From positions 1 through 42,993 of the forward strand of contig JAUIKE010000058.1 in the NCBI GenBank assembly GCA_030430845.1: 42,993 nucleotides of DNA. The letters are read 5' to 3'. The DNA comes from Bacteroidia bacterium (GTDB lineage: Bacteria > Bacteroidota > Bacteroidia > Chitinophagales > Saprospiraceae). Shown in pieces: positions 19,692 through 29,008 of the stretch; position 1 is the first letter of the stretch; each line of letters opens with the position of its first letter. The translations under genes were made by a program, and so were the position numbers. The notes under the pieces were generated by a model. It saw only the letters and a program-made list of their open reading frames with translations. It was not told the DNA's origin and searched no databases.

Positions 19692-19722
19692 CAAAAATAG
19701 AACTCAGTTCCTAACTATCAAA
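19692..19722 (-). promoter_or_regulatory. Internal promoter candidate between rplW and rplB
   Basis: On the minus strand TTTG (19719-19722), a spacer of exactly 19 bases and TATTTTTG (19692-19699) match the Bacteroidota -33/-7 consensus fully. It lies just after the rplW stop and 48 bases before the rplB ATG. Confidence 0.65.
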
Positions 19723-19723
19723 A

Positions 19724-20020
19724 TTAAATATCGCCGAAGAAATCAATTTCTTCTCCTTCTGTAAGCGTGATAACCGCCTTTTTCACAGAAGGCATGCGAC
19801 CTTTTAAAATACCGGACTTGGTGGATCTAGACTTCACCTTACCAGGCATAATTATAGTATTCACAGACTCTACAGCCACGTTGTACATTTCTTCCACTGC
19901 CTTTTTAATTTGCACTTTATTGGCTTTCTTATCCACCACAAAAGTGTATTGATTAAGGCTGTCAGATAACATTTCTGTTTTTTCTGTGATCAGAGGCTTT
20001 ATAAGTATTGTATTTGCCAT
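19724..20020 (-). CDS. rplW: 50S ribosomal protein L23
   Basis: 98 residues. Main docking site for trigger factor and SRP at the tunnel exit. ILIKPLITEKTEMLSDSLNQ, YTFVVDKKANKVQIKKAVEE, and the variable loop MPGKVKSRSTKSGILKGRMP followed by KKAVITLTEGEEIDFF. Between rplD and rplB. Confidence 0.98.
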   Translation of the reverse strand: MANTILIKPLITEKTEMLSDSLNQYTFVVDKKANKVQIKKAVEEMYNVAVESVNTIIMPGKVKSRSTKSGILKGRMPSVKKAVITLTEGEEIDFFGDI

Positions 20021-20047
20021 GACTGAATATTTCTACTGATCTTTGCT

Positions 20048-20674
20048 TTAGTTTAAACTCTTTACAATCGTCTCTACAGATCCTTCTGACAGAATAACAG
20101 AGTTTGCCAACAAGATCTGGTAAGTATTAAGCTCATCCGCTTTCACTACTGCTGATTTTTTCAGGTTTCTGGAAGACAGAAAAACTTCTTTTTCGTAGTC
20201 TGAAGTTACCAGGATCGAGCGCTCAGTCGCTGCGTTCAGGTTTTTCAGGATGTTGATATACTCCTTGGTTTTTGGAGAATCAAAAGAAAAATCTTCTATT
20301 ACGAATAATTTGCCTTCTGCTAATTTTCCGGACAGCGCAGATTTCTTAGCCAGCCTTTTTACTTTCTTGTTAAGCTTTTGGCTGTAATTCCGGGGGCGTG
20401 GGCCAAAAACACGGCCACCACCTCTGAACAAAGGGTTCTTGATATCCCCAAAACGAGCGGTACCCGTTCCCTTCTGGCGCTTGATCTTACGTGTAGATCC
20501 GGCTACTTCACCACGTTCTTTGGCTTTGTGAGTACCCTGGCGCTGATTAGCCAAATACTGCTTGACCGAAAGGTAAACCGAGTGCTCATTAGGCTCAATC
20601 CCGAATACATCATCCGGCAACTCAATGGATCTGCCGGTTTTTTCGCCTTGAATATTTAGTACTTCGACTTTCAT
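20048..20674 (-). CDS. rplD: 50S ribosomal protein L4
   Basis: 208 residues. Its loop lines the exit tunnel ([20 protein letters not shown] then [20 protein letters not shown], about residues 64-102). The first part has [20 protein letters not shown]. In E. coli L4 represses the S10 operon; no matching leader was identified here. Confidence 0.98.
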   Translation of the reverse strand: MKVEVLNIQGEKTGRSIELPDDVFGIEPNEHSVYLSVKQYLANQRQGTHKAKERGEVAGSTRKIKRQKGTGTARFGDIKNPLFRGGGRVFGPRPRNYSQKLNKKVKRLAKKSALSGKLAEGKLFVIEDFSFDSPKTKEYINILKNLNAATERSILVTSDYEKEVFLSSRNLKKSAVVKADELNTYQILLANSVILSEGSVETIVKSLN

Positions 20675-20740
20675 CGTCCATTCATTTAAATAGCAAAGGA
20701 TGCAAAGTGGCCCATATAAGGTGCCGTCATCCTATAAAAT

Positions 20741-21361
20741 TTATTTCTCAAGAATAACGAAGGCGCCTTTGTGTCCAGGTACAGCACCTTTTACCAAAAT
20801 CAGATTCTTTTCCGGAAAAATCTTAACCACTTCAAGGTTGTTGATTTTCACCCGTTTTCCTCCGGTACGACCTGCCATACGCATACCTTTGAATACACGT
20901 GCAGGGTAAGAAGCCGCACCGATAGATCCCGGTGCACGCTGGCGGTTGTGCTGACCGTGTGTAGCATCATTCACACCGGCAAAACCGTGTCTTTTTACAA
21001 CCCCCTGGAAACCTTTACCTTTAGAGGTACCAACAGCGTTGACGTAATCTCCTTCTTCAAATACTTCTTCAACTTTGATCACGTCACCGATGGACTTCTC
21101 TATATCAAAGTCGCGGAATTCGACAACTTTTCTTTTCGGTCCTGTTTTAGCCTTTTGAAAATGCCCTTGGAGAGCTTGCGATGTGTTCTTTGTTTTTGCC
21201 TCACCGTATCCTAATTGCAATGCAGTATAACCATCTGCTTCCTCAGTACGAACCTGAGTAACAACACATGGTCCTGCCTCAATTACAGTACAGGCAACAT
21301 ATTTTCCAGCGTCATCGAAAACACTGGTCATTCCAATTTTTTTACCTATTAATCCGTTCAT
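20741..21361 (-). CDS. rplC: 50S ribosomal protein L3
   Basis: 206 residues. [20 protein letters not shown] at the start, [20 protein letters not shown] and [20 protein letters not shown] near 125-165, then [18 protein letters not shown]. One of the first proteins to assemble on 23S rRNA. The 145-bp gap to rpsJ has a small TCGGGAA/TTCCCGA hairpin (21430-21451). Confidence 0.98.
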   Translation of the reverse strand: MNGLIGKKIGMTSVFDDAGKYVACTVIEAGPCVVTQVRTEEADGYTALQLGYGEAKTKNTSQALQGHFQKAKTGPKRKVVEFRDFDIEKSIGDVIKVEEVFEEGDYVNAVGTSKGKGFQGVVKRHGFAGVNDATHGQHNRQRAPGSIGAASYPARVFKGMRMAGRTGGKRVKINNLEVVKIFPEKNLILVKGAVPGHKGAFVILEK

Positions 21362-21506
21362 CCGACCATAAGTTTTTAGAAGAACAAATATGGTTTCGAC
21401 CTTTCACATACCTGAGCGATGTAAATCGTTCGGGAAATTCTAAATTCCCGACACCAGGTAGCAAAGCTTACCACTTCTTGTTATCTCCTGATAAAAGACG
21501 TTTTAA

Positions 21507-21815
21507 CTACGTCAGTTTTACTTGAATATCAACCCCACTTGGCAATTCCAGTTTGGACAGGGCATCTACTGTCTTCTGGGTGGGCGTGTAAATTTCTATG
21601 AGGCGTTTGTGGGTACGCAACTGGAACTGCTCACGAGATTTTTTATTCACGTGCGGAGAACGCAACACGGTAAAAATCTTTTTCTCGGTGGGCAGCGGAA
21701 TCGGACCAGTTACAACAGCTCCACTGTTTCTCACGGTTTTCACGATTTTCTCCGTTGACTTGTCCACTAAATTGTGGTCGTAAGAACGGAGCTTAATCCT
21801 AATCTTTTGATTCAT
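21507..21815 (-). CDS. rpsJ: 30S ribosomal protein S10
   Basis: 102 residues. Head protein that also serves as the transcription antitermination factor Nus[41 protein letters not shown] and [20 protein letters not shown] are diagnostic. It follows fusA directly; tuf, which separates them in E. coli, is absent. Confidence 0.98.
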   Translation of the reverse strand: MNQKIRIKLRSYDHNLVDKSTEKIVKTVRNSGAVVTGPIPLPTEKKIFTVLRSPHVNKKSREQFQLRTHKRLIEIYTPTQKTVDALSKLELPSGVDIQVKLT

Positions 21816-21852
21816 GCGCCAATTGTTATTAATGTCAATCTTTTCGTTAAAA

Positions 21853-21892
21853 TCACCAGCCCAAGGCTAACTTTTCAGCTACGGGCTGGTGA
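21853..21892 (-). terminator. Hairpin between fusA and rpsJ (attenuator candidate)
   Basis: TCACCAGCCC (21853-21862) pairs perfectly with 21883-21892 over a 20-base loop. On the minus strand it is followed by ATTTTAAC, a weak T-tract, and then by rpsJ 38 bases on. It could partly terminate after fusA or be bound by a ribosomal protein. Confidence 0.5.
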
Positions 21893-21917
21893 CCCGATAA
21901 TACATTGTATGATTAAA

Positions 21918-24053
21918 TTAAACGTTTACTTCACCTTTCGCTTTCTCAATGATCTCTTTTGAGATGTTCGCAGGAGCTTCCGCGTAGTGTGAGAACTCCA
22001 TAGTAGAAGACGCTCTACCGGAAGTGATCGTACGCAAAGAAGTTACATAACCAAACATTTCAGATAAAGGCACTTTAGCTTTGATAGCTATGGCACCTCC
22101 GGAGCGACCTTCCTGACCTTCCGGCAAGCCACGACGACGGTTAAGGTCGCCAATCACGTTACCTACGAATTCTTCAGGAGTAACAACTTCCAACTTCATG
22201 ATAGGCTCCATGATCACAGCGCCTGCTTTTGGAGCTGCAGCTTTGAAACCTTCTTTTGCACACAATTCAAAGGCAATAGGCTTAGAATCCACTGCGTGCA
22301 TCGATCCGTCGAATACTCTTACACGCATGCTATCGATGCTGTATCCGGCCAGAACTCCATTTTCCATCATAGCTTTGAAACCATCCTGAATAGGTTTCTG
22401 GTAGTTTTTATCGATTGATCCCCCGACGATACCCCAATCAAACTCAAGTTTGGTTTTGCCGGAAGCGAAATCTTCGCTTTTCAAAAATTCTTCAGTGGCA
22501 GGGCCTACTTCGAATTCCATATCGGCGAACAAACCGGAACCACCTGATTGCTTCTTCAGTCTTTCACGGTGAGTGACAGTCCTGGTCAAGGCTTCTTTGT
22601 AGTTCACCTGAGGCTGCCCCTGGTTAACTTCTACCTTGAACTCACGTCTCAGACGATCTACGATAATCTCCAGGTGAAGCTCACCCATACCGCTGATCAC
22701 TGTCTGATTAGTGTCTTCGTCATATCTTACACGGAAAGTAGGATCTTCCTCGGCTAATTTAGACAGGGCCATACCCAACTTATCCAGGTCTTTCTGAGAC
22801 TTCGGCTCTACGGCCAAACCGATAACCGGATCGGGGAAAGTCATACTTTCCAGTACGATCGGATGGTCAAGATCACAGATCGTATCACCTGTTTTCAGGT
22901 CTTTAAATCCGACTGCTGCTGCAATATCTCCAGCCTCTACCCTATCGATCGGATTTTGTTTATTGGAGTGCATCTGGTACAAGCGAGAGATTCTCTCTTT
23001 TTTACCAGAGCGGGTATTCAGTACATAAGATCCGGCATCTAAGGTTCCGGAATAGGAACGGAAGAACGCCAGGCGGCCTACATAAGGATCGGTTGCGATC
23101 TTGAATGCTAAGGCAGCAAAAGGATCTTCAACGGTTGGGCGACGTTTCTCGGGCTCCTCCGTGTCAGGGTTGATACCTTCGATGGCATCTACATCTACAG
23201 GAGAAGGCAAGAAAGCACAAACGGCATCTAAAACGGCCTGAACACCTTTATTTTTGAAAGCAGAACCACAGAAGATCGGCATAATACTGATGTCGCGAAC
23301 AGCCATTTTAATGGCATTGCGAATCTCTTCAGCAGAGATAGAATCAGGATCTTCAAAGAATTTTTCCAGCAGTGTATCATCATAGTCCGCCACCGCTTCT
23401 AATAACATCTCACGACGCTCGGCAACTACATCTTCAAGATCCGCCGGCATCGGGATCACCTCGAAAGTCATTCCCATATCGTCCTCATTCCAGATAATGG
23501 CCTGATTAGTGATCAGGTCAACTACTCCGCGGAAAGTTTCTTCTGCTCCGATCGGCACCTGAAGAGCGATAGGGTTAGCACCTAGCTTCTCTTTGATATC
23601 ATCCACTACTGAGAAGAAATCAGCGCCGGAACGGTCCATTTTATTGACAAATCCAATGCGGGGTACGCGGTAGCGATCCATCTGACGAAAAACCGTTTCA
23701 GACTGAGGCTCCACACCACTTACTGCACAGTAGAGGGCAACTACACCATCCAATACACGCAGAGAACGTTCTACCTCAACGGTGAAGTCAACGTGTCCCG
23801 GAGTATCAATGATGTTGATAGCATATTCCTGGTCTTTCCACTGCCAACTGGTTTTGGTGGCCGCAGAGGTAATAGTAATACCTCTTTCCTGCTCCTGCTC
23901 CATCCAGTCCATGGTGGCTGCACCATCATGCACCTCGCCAATTTTGTGGCTTATCCCAGTATAGAAAAGGATACGCTCGGTAGTGGTGGTTTTCCCAGCA
24001 TCAATGTGGGCAGCAATACCAATATTTCGCGTAAATTTTAAATCTTTTGCCAT
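21918..24053 (-). CDS. fusA: Elongation factor G
   Basis: 711-residue translocation GTPase. G1 is [15 protein letters not shown] (K21), the switch region has [21 protein letters not shown]3 is DTPGHVDF, G4 is [10 protein letters not shown]. Domains II-V follow, with [20 protein letters not shown] in domain III and the domain V end [20 protein letters not shown]. Full length. Located after rpsG as in the str operon, so it is the canonical copy. Confidence 0.98.
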   Translation of the reverse strand: MAKDLKFTRNIGIAAHIDAGKTTTTERILFYTGISHKIGEVHDGAATMDWMEQEQERGITITSAATKTSWQWKDQEYAINIIDTPGHVDFTVEVERSLRVLDGVVALYCAVSGVEPQSETVFRQMDRYRVPRIGFVNKMDRSGADFFSVVDDIKEKLGANPIALQVPIGAEETFRGVVDLITNQAIIWNEDDMGMTFEVIPMPADLEDVVAERREMLLEAVADYDDTLLEKFFEDPDSISAEEIRNAIKMAVRDISIMPIFCGSAFKNKGVQAVLDAVCAFLPSPVDVDAIEGINPDTEEPEKRRPTVEDPFAALAFKIATDPYVGRLAFFRSYSGTLDAGSYVLNTRSGKKERISRLYQMHSNKQNPIDRVEAGDIAAAVGFKDLKTGDTICDLDHPIVLESMTFPDPVIGLAVEPKSQKDLDKLGMALSKLAEEDPTFRVRYDEDTNQTVISGMGELHLEIIVDRLRREFKVEVNQGQPQVNYKEALTRTVTHRERLKKQSGGSGLFADMEFEVGPATEEFLKSEDFASGKTKLEFDWGIVGGSIDKNYQKPIQDGFKAMMENGVLAGYSIDSMRVRVFDGSMHAVDSKPIAFELCAKEGFKAAAPKAGAVIMEPIMKLEVVTPEEFVGNVIGDLNRRRGLPEGQEGRSGGAIAIKAKVPLSEMFGYVTSLRTITSGRASSTMEFSHYAEAPANISKEIIEKAKGEVNV

Positions 24054-24112
24054 GACTGTTCCTCGAAAAGGATTTTTAATTTATTATGATATTTGTTCGA
24101 TACAGATGTTTA

Positions 24113-24580
24113 TTAAACTCTAAAGTGTGCGAAGGCACGGTTGGACTCGGCCATTCTGTGCGTATCTTCTTTACGCTTTACGGCTCCTCCTTCTCCCTTA
24201 CTAGCTGCGATCAGCTCTGCGGCCAATTTTTCGGCCATCCCTTTACCACTGCGCTGACGGGCGAACTTAATCAACCACTTCATACCGATGGACACTTTAC
24301 GCTTTGCCCGAATCTCTGTAGGGATCTGGAAAGTAGCACCACCAATACGACGGCTGCGCACTTCCACCTGAGGCATTGCATTGTTCAAAGCTTTTTTAAA
24401 TATACCGTGCTCGTCCTGCTTCGTTCTTTCCTTGATCAGATCCATAGCATCGTAAAAGATGGTGAACGATACGGTTTTCTTTCCCTGCAACATCAGATTA
24501 TTGACAAACTGCGTTACTACAGGATCGTTGTAACGAGGGTCAGGATTGATGATTCGGAGCTTTGGTTTTCTTTTTCTCAT
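24113..24580 (-). CDS. rpsG: 30S ribosomal protein S7
   Basis: 155 residues. Nucleates the 16S 3' domain and lines the E site. [60 protein letters not shown] and the terminal [10 protein letters not shown]. Between rpsL and fusA. Confidence 0.98.
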   Translation of the reverse strand: MRKRKPKLRIINPDPRYNDPVVTQFVNNLMLQGKKTVSFTIFYDAMDLIKERTKQDEHGIFKKALNNAMPQVEVRSRRIGGATFQIPTEIRAKRKVSIGMKWLIKFARQRSGKGMAEKLAAELIAASKGEGGAVKRKEDTHRMAESNRAFAHFRV

Positions 24581-24608
24581 TCTTTATAATAATTAAACCG
24601 TTTGCGAA

Positions 24609-24983
24609 TTACTTCTTAGGACGCTTTGTTCCATACTTGGATCTACTCTGAAGCCTGTCGGTCACACCGGCAGTATCCAATGCACCACGAACGATGGTAT
24701 ATCTCACCCCAGGTAAATCCTTCACACGACCTCCGCGGATCAATACAATAGAGTGCTCCTGTAGATTGTGACCTTCTCCCGGGATATATGCGATTACCTC
24801 GATACCGTTGGTCAAACGAACCTTAGCTACTTTACGCAAAGCAGAGTTAGGTTTCTTTGGTGTAGTGGTATACACCCTTGTACACACTCCACGCTTCTGC
24901 GGACAAGCATCTAACGCACGAGATTTACTCTTGGTAATAACCTTTTTTCTTCCCTTGCGTACAAGTTGATTAATAGTTGGCAT
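24609..24983 (-). CDS. rpsL: 30S ribosomal protein S12
   Basis: 124 residues; first gene of the cluster. Decoding-centre protein. The streptomycin loop [18 protein letters not shown] carries the wild-type lysines K43/K44, and [12 protein letters not shown] has K88 and D89 (the usual methylthiolation site), so nothing suggests a resistance allele. Preceded by a near-consensus promoter. Confidence 0.98.
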   Translation of the reverse strand: MPTINQLVRKGRKKVITKSKSRALDACPQKRGVCTRVYTTTPKKPNSALRKVAKVRLTNGIEVIAYIPGEGHNLQEHSIVLIRGGRVKDLPGVRYTIVRGALDTAGVTDRLQSRSKYGTKRPKK

Positions 24984-25064
24984 ATATTGTTTTTTTCAAC
25001 TAAATACTATAATTGTCAATAGATTTAAAGACGATGATTTACTATCGCCCTCAAAAAGCGATTG

Positions 25065-25095
25065 CAAAGGTAGAAGTTTTAAACTTTTTTTCCAA
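25065..25095 (-). promoter_or_regulatory. Main promoter of the ribosomal cluster (before rpsL)
   Basis: On the minus strand TTGG (25092-25095), a 19-base spacer and TACCTTTG (25065-25072) fit the Bacteroidota promoter. It leaves an untranslated leader of roughly 75 bases before the rpsL ATG. The leader contains GCGATT/AATCGC-like and GGGCGATAGT segments but no clear named regulatory fold. Confidence 0.7.
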
Positions 25096-25279
25096 GAAAA
25101 CATGAAATATTTTCCCAGCTATCTGGGTGAGAGAACAAGTAAAGGCTTCTGGGGTTTAAAAAGAAGTAGGGATTTTCAAAAAAAGTAGTACTTTTCTCAT
25201 TGTTTTGGGAGGGCTGTAACAATAACAGTGAAAATGATTTTCCCCTCCACATCAAACCACCAATAAGTCCATAGAATTC

Positions 25280-26038
25280 ATGAAAATGCAAGAGGACAAA
25301 CAAAAAACAAAAATTCTTCTCCTGGAAGATGATCCTTCTCTGCGACAAATTTTAGTAAAAGTCTTTGAGGAATCGGATTATGAAGTCATAGCTGTTAAGG
25401 ATGGCGAAACCGCTATTAGGGAGCTCAAACGCTTCTTCCCCGACCTCATTGTATCTGATGTGCTAATGCCAAAAATGAACGGTATCGAATTTTTGAAGTT
25501 CACCCGAACTAATTATGACTACAAAGATATCCCCTTCATTATCCTTTCTGCCAAAGCAACCGTACAAGACCGCATCGAAGGATTGGAACACGGGGCTGAC
25601 GACTACATTACCAAACCTTTCGATATTCAGGAATTGTTGCTCAGAATCAGAAACACCCTCCAACTAAGGCAAAGAAGCATCCAATACCCTCCTTCTGCAT
25701 CGGATAAAAACCTGGGCCAACGTTCCATTGTTTTCCTGAGGCGCTTACAGGAATATCTACTTTCTAACATTACAGATACTGATCTCAATCTGACAAAAGT
25801 GTCTGATGCCCTGAATATGAGCCCTTCAGGTCTTCAAAAAAAGATAAAACGCCTGACGGATAAATCATTTACCCAGTACGTACGAGAGATCAGGCTCGAC
25901 TTAGCCAAAGAACTCCTGGATTCAGGTGCACTCAATGTAAATGAAGTAGCCGAAAAAAGTGGATTCAGGAATGTTTCCTACTTTTCCGATGCTTTCAGAA
26001 AGTATTTTACTTTTCCACCTTCACACCTTATTAAATAG
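25280..26038 (+). CDS. Response regulator with receiver domain and AraC-type DNA-binding domain
   Basis: 252 residues. Receiver domain at about 10-128: acidic pocket D17/D18 (LLLEDDPS), phosphoacceptor D60 (LIVSDVLMPKMNG) and the lysine in GADDYITKPF. After a short linker comes an AraC-family double helix-turn-helix at about 150-250 (LTKVSDALNMSPSGLQKKIK, then VNEVAEKSGFRNVSYFSDAF). It probably controls transcription when phosphorylated by the kinase encoded 227 bases downstream on the same strand. Starts M1 (25280) and M3 (25286) are both possible. A 7-bp tandem repeat begins on the last base of its stop codon. No good promoter was found in the 296-bp gap before it. Confidence 0.92.
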   Translation: MKMQEDKQKTKILLLEDDPSLRQILVKVFEESDYEVIAVKDGETAIRELKRFFPDLIVSDVLMPKMNGIEFLKFTRTNYDYKDIPFIILSAKATVQDRIEGLEHGADDYITKPFDIQELLLRIRNTLQLRQRSIQYPPSASDKNLGQRSIVFLRRLQEYLLSNITDTDLNLTKVSDALNMSPSGLQKKIKRLTDKSFTQYVREIRLDLAKELLDSGALNVNEVAEKSGFRNVSYFSDAFRKYFTFPPSHLIK

Positions 26039-26082
26039 GACGAAGGGCGAAGGACGAAGGATGAAGGACGAAGGGCGAAGGG
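26038..26082 (+). repeat. Tandem 7-mer repeat (GGRYGAA, six copies)
   Basis: Six complete heptamers (four spelling variants are limited to GGACGAA, GGGCGAA and GGATGAA) run from 26038 to 26079, then GGG. The first G belongs to the TAG stop of the response regulator. The stretch contains GACGAAGGA, the loop nonamer of the hairpins at 191-209 and 1412-1446. No open frame depends on it. Confidence 0.9.
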
Positions 26083-26099
26083 AATTATTAATTGTTCCA

Positions 26100-26151
26100 A
26101 GTTGCGAAGTGTACAAGAAAAATTTATTCCATTGTGAGCTAAATCGCAACT
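26100..26151. repeat. Inverted repeat AGTTGCGA/TCGCAACT upstream of the kinase
   Basis: Arms at 26100-26107 and 26144-26151, 36 bases apart, between the response regulator and kinase genes. It could be an operator or a weak hairpin. Nothing else supports either reading. Confidence 0.3.
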
Positions 26152-26265
26152 CGAATTAATTAGTTGTCATTCTACTTTTCCGTTAAATAAGTTACTCCCC
26201 TATCAAGCACCGCAAATTTATATTAAATTGAATATTCATATTCTTTACCTTAATTCATAACAGAA

Positions 26266-28917
26266 ATGAAAATACTGGCCTTATACGATAATCAACGAGC
26301 CACCGCCAGTAAACAATTGAAGGAGTTGACTAGATACTGCCCACCAGGCTTCCAGTTGATCAGCCGCCCTCTGACCCGAGGTAGTTCTCTCAAAGAACCG
26401 AACGAACAGTTTGATTTTATTTTTTTCATCGCAGATCAGCAGGTTGAAGATCTCATTGATGTTGAATTGGCTTCCATCAAAGAAGGTATCACCTCTTACA
26501 GCCCATTTATCCGAATAGGTCCTCATGAGCAGGAGATCATGCAACTTTCTCTGGAAAAAGGCTTTGATGACTATCTGCCATCTGACATGCTTTTCAGACT
26601 TCCTTTCATACTCCACAGATGGCACGGCTATGGTAAAGCCCTGCCTCTGGCATTGTATAAATTAATTTATGAAGATGCATCTGAGGCTATTGCCATTTAT
26701 GATTTGGACTCCCTTCAAATGACAGCCTTAAATGCCAAAGCCTTTGAAGTTTTAGAAGAAAATGGTGACCCCGTAAAAAGAGGCGTGAAAATTACGGAAT
26801 ACTTAAACCCAAAGGAATTGGCAGAAAGGCCTCTCAGAATCCAAAAATTAATTGAAGGAGCTACTATCACGGACCAAAGAAGCTTAATCACGGCAAAGGG
26901 CAATGAAAAAAAGATCTATTTCACAGTTAGGCTTATCCCCGGAAGGCGGATCATTATCATATTAAGGGACATAAGCGACCATGTCGAAACACAAGAAAAT
27001 ATAAAGCAACAGGAAAAAATTACTCGGCTGAGTGAAAAAATGGTCGGCCTGGGCAGTACTATGTTTAATTTGTCAAGTGGTAAAACCGTGTGGTCCGACA
27101 ACATGTTTGAACTTCTTGGTTTATCAGAGGCTGAAATACAGCCTTCTCCTCAGGCGTACATGGAGCGTTTACATCCCGATGATGTCCCTTTGGCCTTAAA
27201 TCTGTTCGATATGATCAAGAGCGGCAACGGGCCTGACCGAATTAATGGTAAACACCGTATCATCACGCCCGACGGTAAGCAAAAAGTTATCGCTATTAGC
27301 TTGCTGGTAGAATATAAGGATGATCAGCCCTACATTATATATACAGCTAACCAGGATATCACCCGCAGGGAAAAAGAATTCCAGCAGCTTCAGGAATCCA
27401 GAATGGTGCTGGAGGAAGCAAGTAACATTTCCGGTATTGGAGTGGCTCGCTGGAATTCATATTCAAATGAAGTACACTGGTCAAAGGGCATCTATGATAT
27501 TCTTGGACTGGAACCTGGCAGCCTCCAGCCAGATCTGAAATACGCCAATGCCTTTCTTTCGGGGAAAGGCCAAGAACTTTTCTGGCAGGAAGTGGAACGA
27601 TTTAAAAATAATCCCGGCTTGGAAGGAGAATATATTGCCCCTGCATACTTTCCCGGTATCAACAAAACGCTAAAGGTCTGGGCTAAGTCTATGATAGAAG
27701 AAGGTCAGGTAATCGTATATAATGTAGTTCAGGATATCACCGAAAATTACGACAATCAGAAGCGTATAAAAGAGCTCAACAAACAACTCGAAAAAGCTTT
27801 GGTCAAAGAAAGGAAAAAAGCTATTATACAGCTCCGGGAAAGTGAGGAAAAATACCGAATCTTATCCGAAACCAGCCTCGATCTTATCAGTACTCATTCT
27901 CCTGATGGGATTTATACTTTCGTATCCGAGGCCTGTAAATCAATACTGGGATATGAAAAAGAAGAACTGCTTGGAAAAAACCCATATACCTTCTTTCATC
28001 CTGAAGATATTCCGAAAGTCCAACAAGAAGCACATACTCCCTTGCTTGAAAAGAGCATTCAGCAGACCAGCATCACCTATCGGTTTCGCAAAAAAAATAA
28101 AGAGTATACCTGGCTCCAAAGCAGATCGAAGGCCATCCTCGATGAGGAACAGCAAATAAAAGCCATCCATACCTACACCAGGGATATTTCAAAATGGGTG
28201 GAAGCAGACTTACAACTAAAAGAAGCACTCAAAAAAGAAAGAGAAATGAGTGAATTGCGATCCCAGTTTGTCACCACTGCTTCTCATCAATTCCGTACTC
28301 CTCTAGCCAGTATCAAAGCTAGTGCACAATTTTTGAGGATGACTACCAAACAACCTGATCATAAAGAGGTTTTTGATACCGTAGATTATGAGGTCAATCG
28401 CCTGACCAGCCTAATGAATGACGTATTGACCCTGGGGAAAATAGATGCCCAGCGACTTTTGCCCAGAAAAGAATACGTTGAACTTCCGATTATCCTTCAA
28501 AAGGCCATCGATCAAAACCTCCGGTCCGAACAGGATGATCGGATCATCGAGTTTTCTGTAAAAGGACGACCTCGCGTCTTATTGCTCGATGCCAGTCTTA
28601 CCGAACATGCCCTGGGTAATTTGATCTCCAATGCACTGAAATATTCAAAAGACCAAAAAGCTCCCCAAATTTCCATTCATTACCTGGATAAAGAAGTACA
28701 GATCAAAATCAGGGATTTTGGAAGAGGCATACCCCAAGAAGACGAGGCCAACCTCTTTACTTCTTTTTTCAGGGCCCGGAATGTCCAGGATATCGAAGGC
28801 ACCGGCCTTGGCTTGGTCATCGCTCAGCAGTTCATCGAATCTAATGGAGGAACACTACACTATGAGACTAAAGTCAACAAGGGAACTACTTTTTGGGTCT
28901 CCTTTGTGGATCGCTAA
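26266..28917 (+). CDS. Soluble multi-PAS sensor histidine kinase with degenerate receiver-like N-terminus
   Basis: 883 residues without a transmembrane segment or signal peptide, so a cytoplasmic sensor. Residues 1-120 look like a receiver fold that has lost its phospho-aspartate: beta strands ILALYDN, FDFIFFIAD and PFIRIG and the end GFDDYLPSD, with Ile where the Asp would be. Four PAS-like segments follow at about 130-240, 255-370, 380-495 and 525-645, each ending in a PAC-like D-I-T/S motif (RDIS, QDIT, QDIT, RDIS). HisKA has the phospho-acceptor H674 in TTASHQFRTPLASI. The ATPase domain shows N785/N789 (GNLISNALKYS), DFGRG (817-821) and GTGLGL (845-850). Probable partner of the AraC-type regulator upstream. 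The signal it senses cannot be told from sequence. Confidence 0.92.
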   Translation: MKILALYDNQRATASKQLKELTRYCPPGFQLISRPLTRGSSLKEPNEQFDFIFFIADQQVEDLIDVELASIKEGITSYSPFIRIGPHEQEIMQLSLEKGFDDYLPSDMLFRLPFILHRWHGYGKALPLALYKLIYEDASEAIAIYDLDSLQMTALNAKAFEVLEENGDPVKRGVKITEYLNPKELAERPLRIQKLIEGATITDQRSLITAKGNEKKIYFTVRLIPGRRIIIILRDISDHVETQENIKQQEKITRLSEKMVGLGSTMFNLSSGKTVWSDNMFELLGLSEAEIQPSPQAYMERLHPDDVPLALNLFDMIKSGNGPDRINGKHRIITPDGKQKVIAISLLVEYKDDQPYIIYTANQDITRREKEFQQLQESRMVLEEASNISGIGVARWNSYSNEVHWSKGIYDILGLEPGSLQPDLKYANAFLSGKGQELFWQEVERFKNNPGLEGEYIAPAYFPGINKTLKVWAKSMIEEGQVIVYNVVQDITENYDNQKRIKELNKQLEKALVKERKKAIIQLRESEEKYRILSETSLDLISTHSPDGIYTFVSEACKSILGYEKEELLGKNPYTFFHPEDIPKVQQEAHTPLLEKSIQQTSITYRFRKKNKEYTWLQSRSKAILDEEQQIKAIHTYTRDISKWVEADLQLKEALKKEREMSELRSQFVTTASHQFRTPLASIKASAQFLRMTTKQPDHKEVFDTVDYEVNRLTSLMNDVLTLGKIDAQRLLPRKEYVELPIILQKAIDQNLRSEQDDRIIEFSVKGRPRVLLLDASLTEHALGNLISNALKYSKDQKAPQISIHYLDKEVQIKIRDFGRGIPQEDEANLFTSFFRARNVQDIEGTGLGLVIAQQFIESNGGTLHYETKVNKGTTFWVSFVDR

Positions 28918-28945
28918 TCCCTGTTCCCGTCCACCCCAGGCGGAT

Positions 28946-29000
28946 GGAACCTTGGAACCTTGGAACCTTGGAACCTTGGAACCTTGGAACCTTGGAACCT
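28946..29000. repeat. Tandem 8-mer repeat (GGAACCTT, nearly seven copies)
   Basis: Six exact copies of GGAACCTT (28946-28993) and a seventh lacking its last base (28994-29000). It sits in the 91-bp gap between the kinase stop and the convergent beta-helix gene stop. A unit of eight does not keep frame, and no gene runs through it. There is no clear terminator in the gap. Confidence 0.92.
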
Positions 29001-29008
29001 AACATAAC

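Noticed and set aside
21816..21917. Loss of tuf between fusA and rpsJ as a sign of deletion
   Set aside because: Bacteroidota normally keep tuf elsewhere, and adk is likewise absent between secY and map. This is the standard order for the phylum.
25079..25348. Minus-strand frame of 89 codons before rpsL
   Set aside because: It covers the rpsL promoter and the start of the response regulator and has no family features.
26038..26082. Tandem repeat as part of a CRISPR array
   Set aside because: Units are seven bases with no spacers, and no cas gene is near. The same applies to the octamer array at 28946-29000.
28718..29002. Plus-strand frame that reads the octamer repeat as a peptide repeat ending in LEPWNLGT units
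   Set aside because: It overlaps the kinase C-terminus in another frame and owes its repeats to the DNA array. No start signal supports it.
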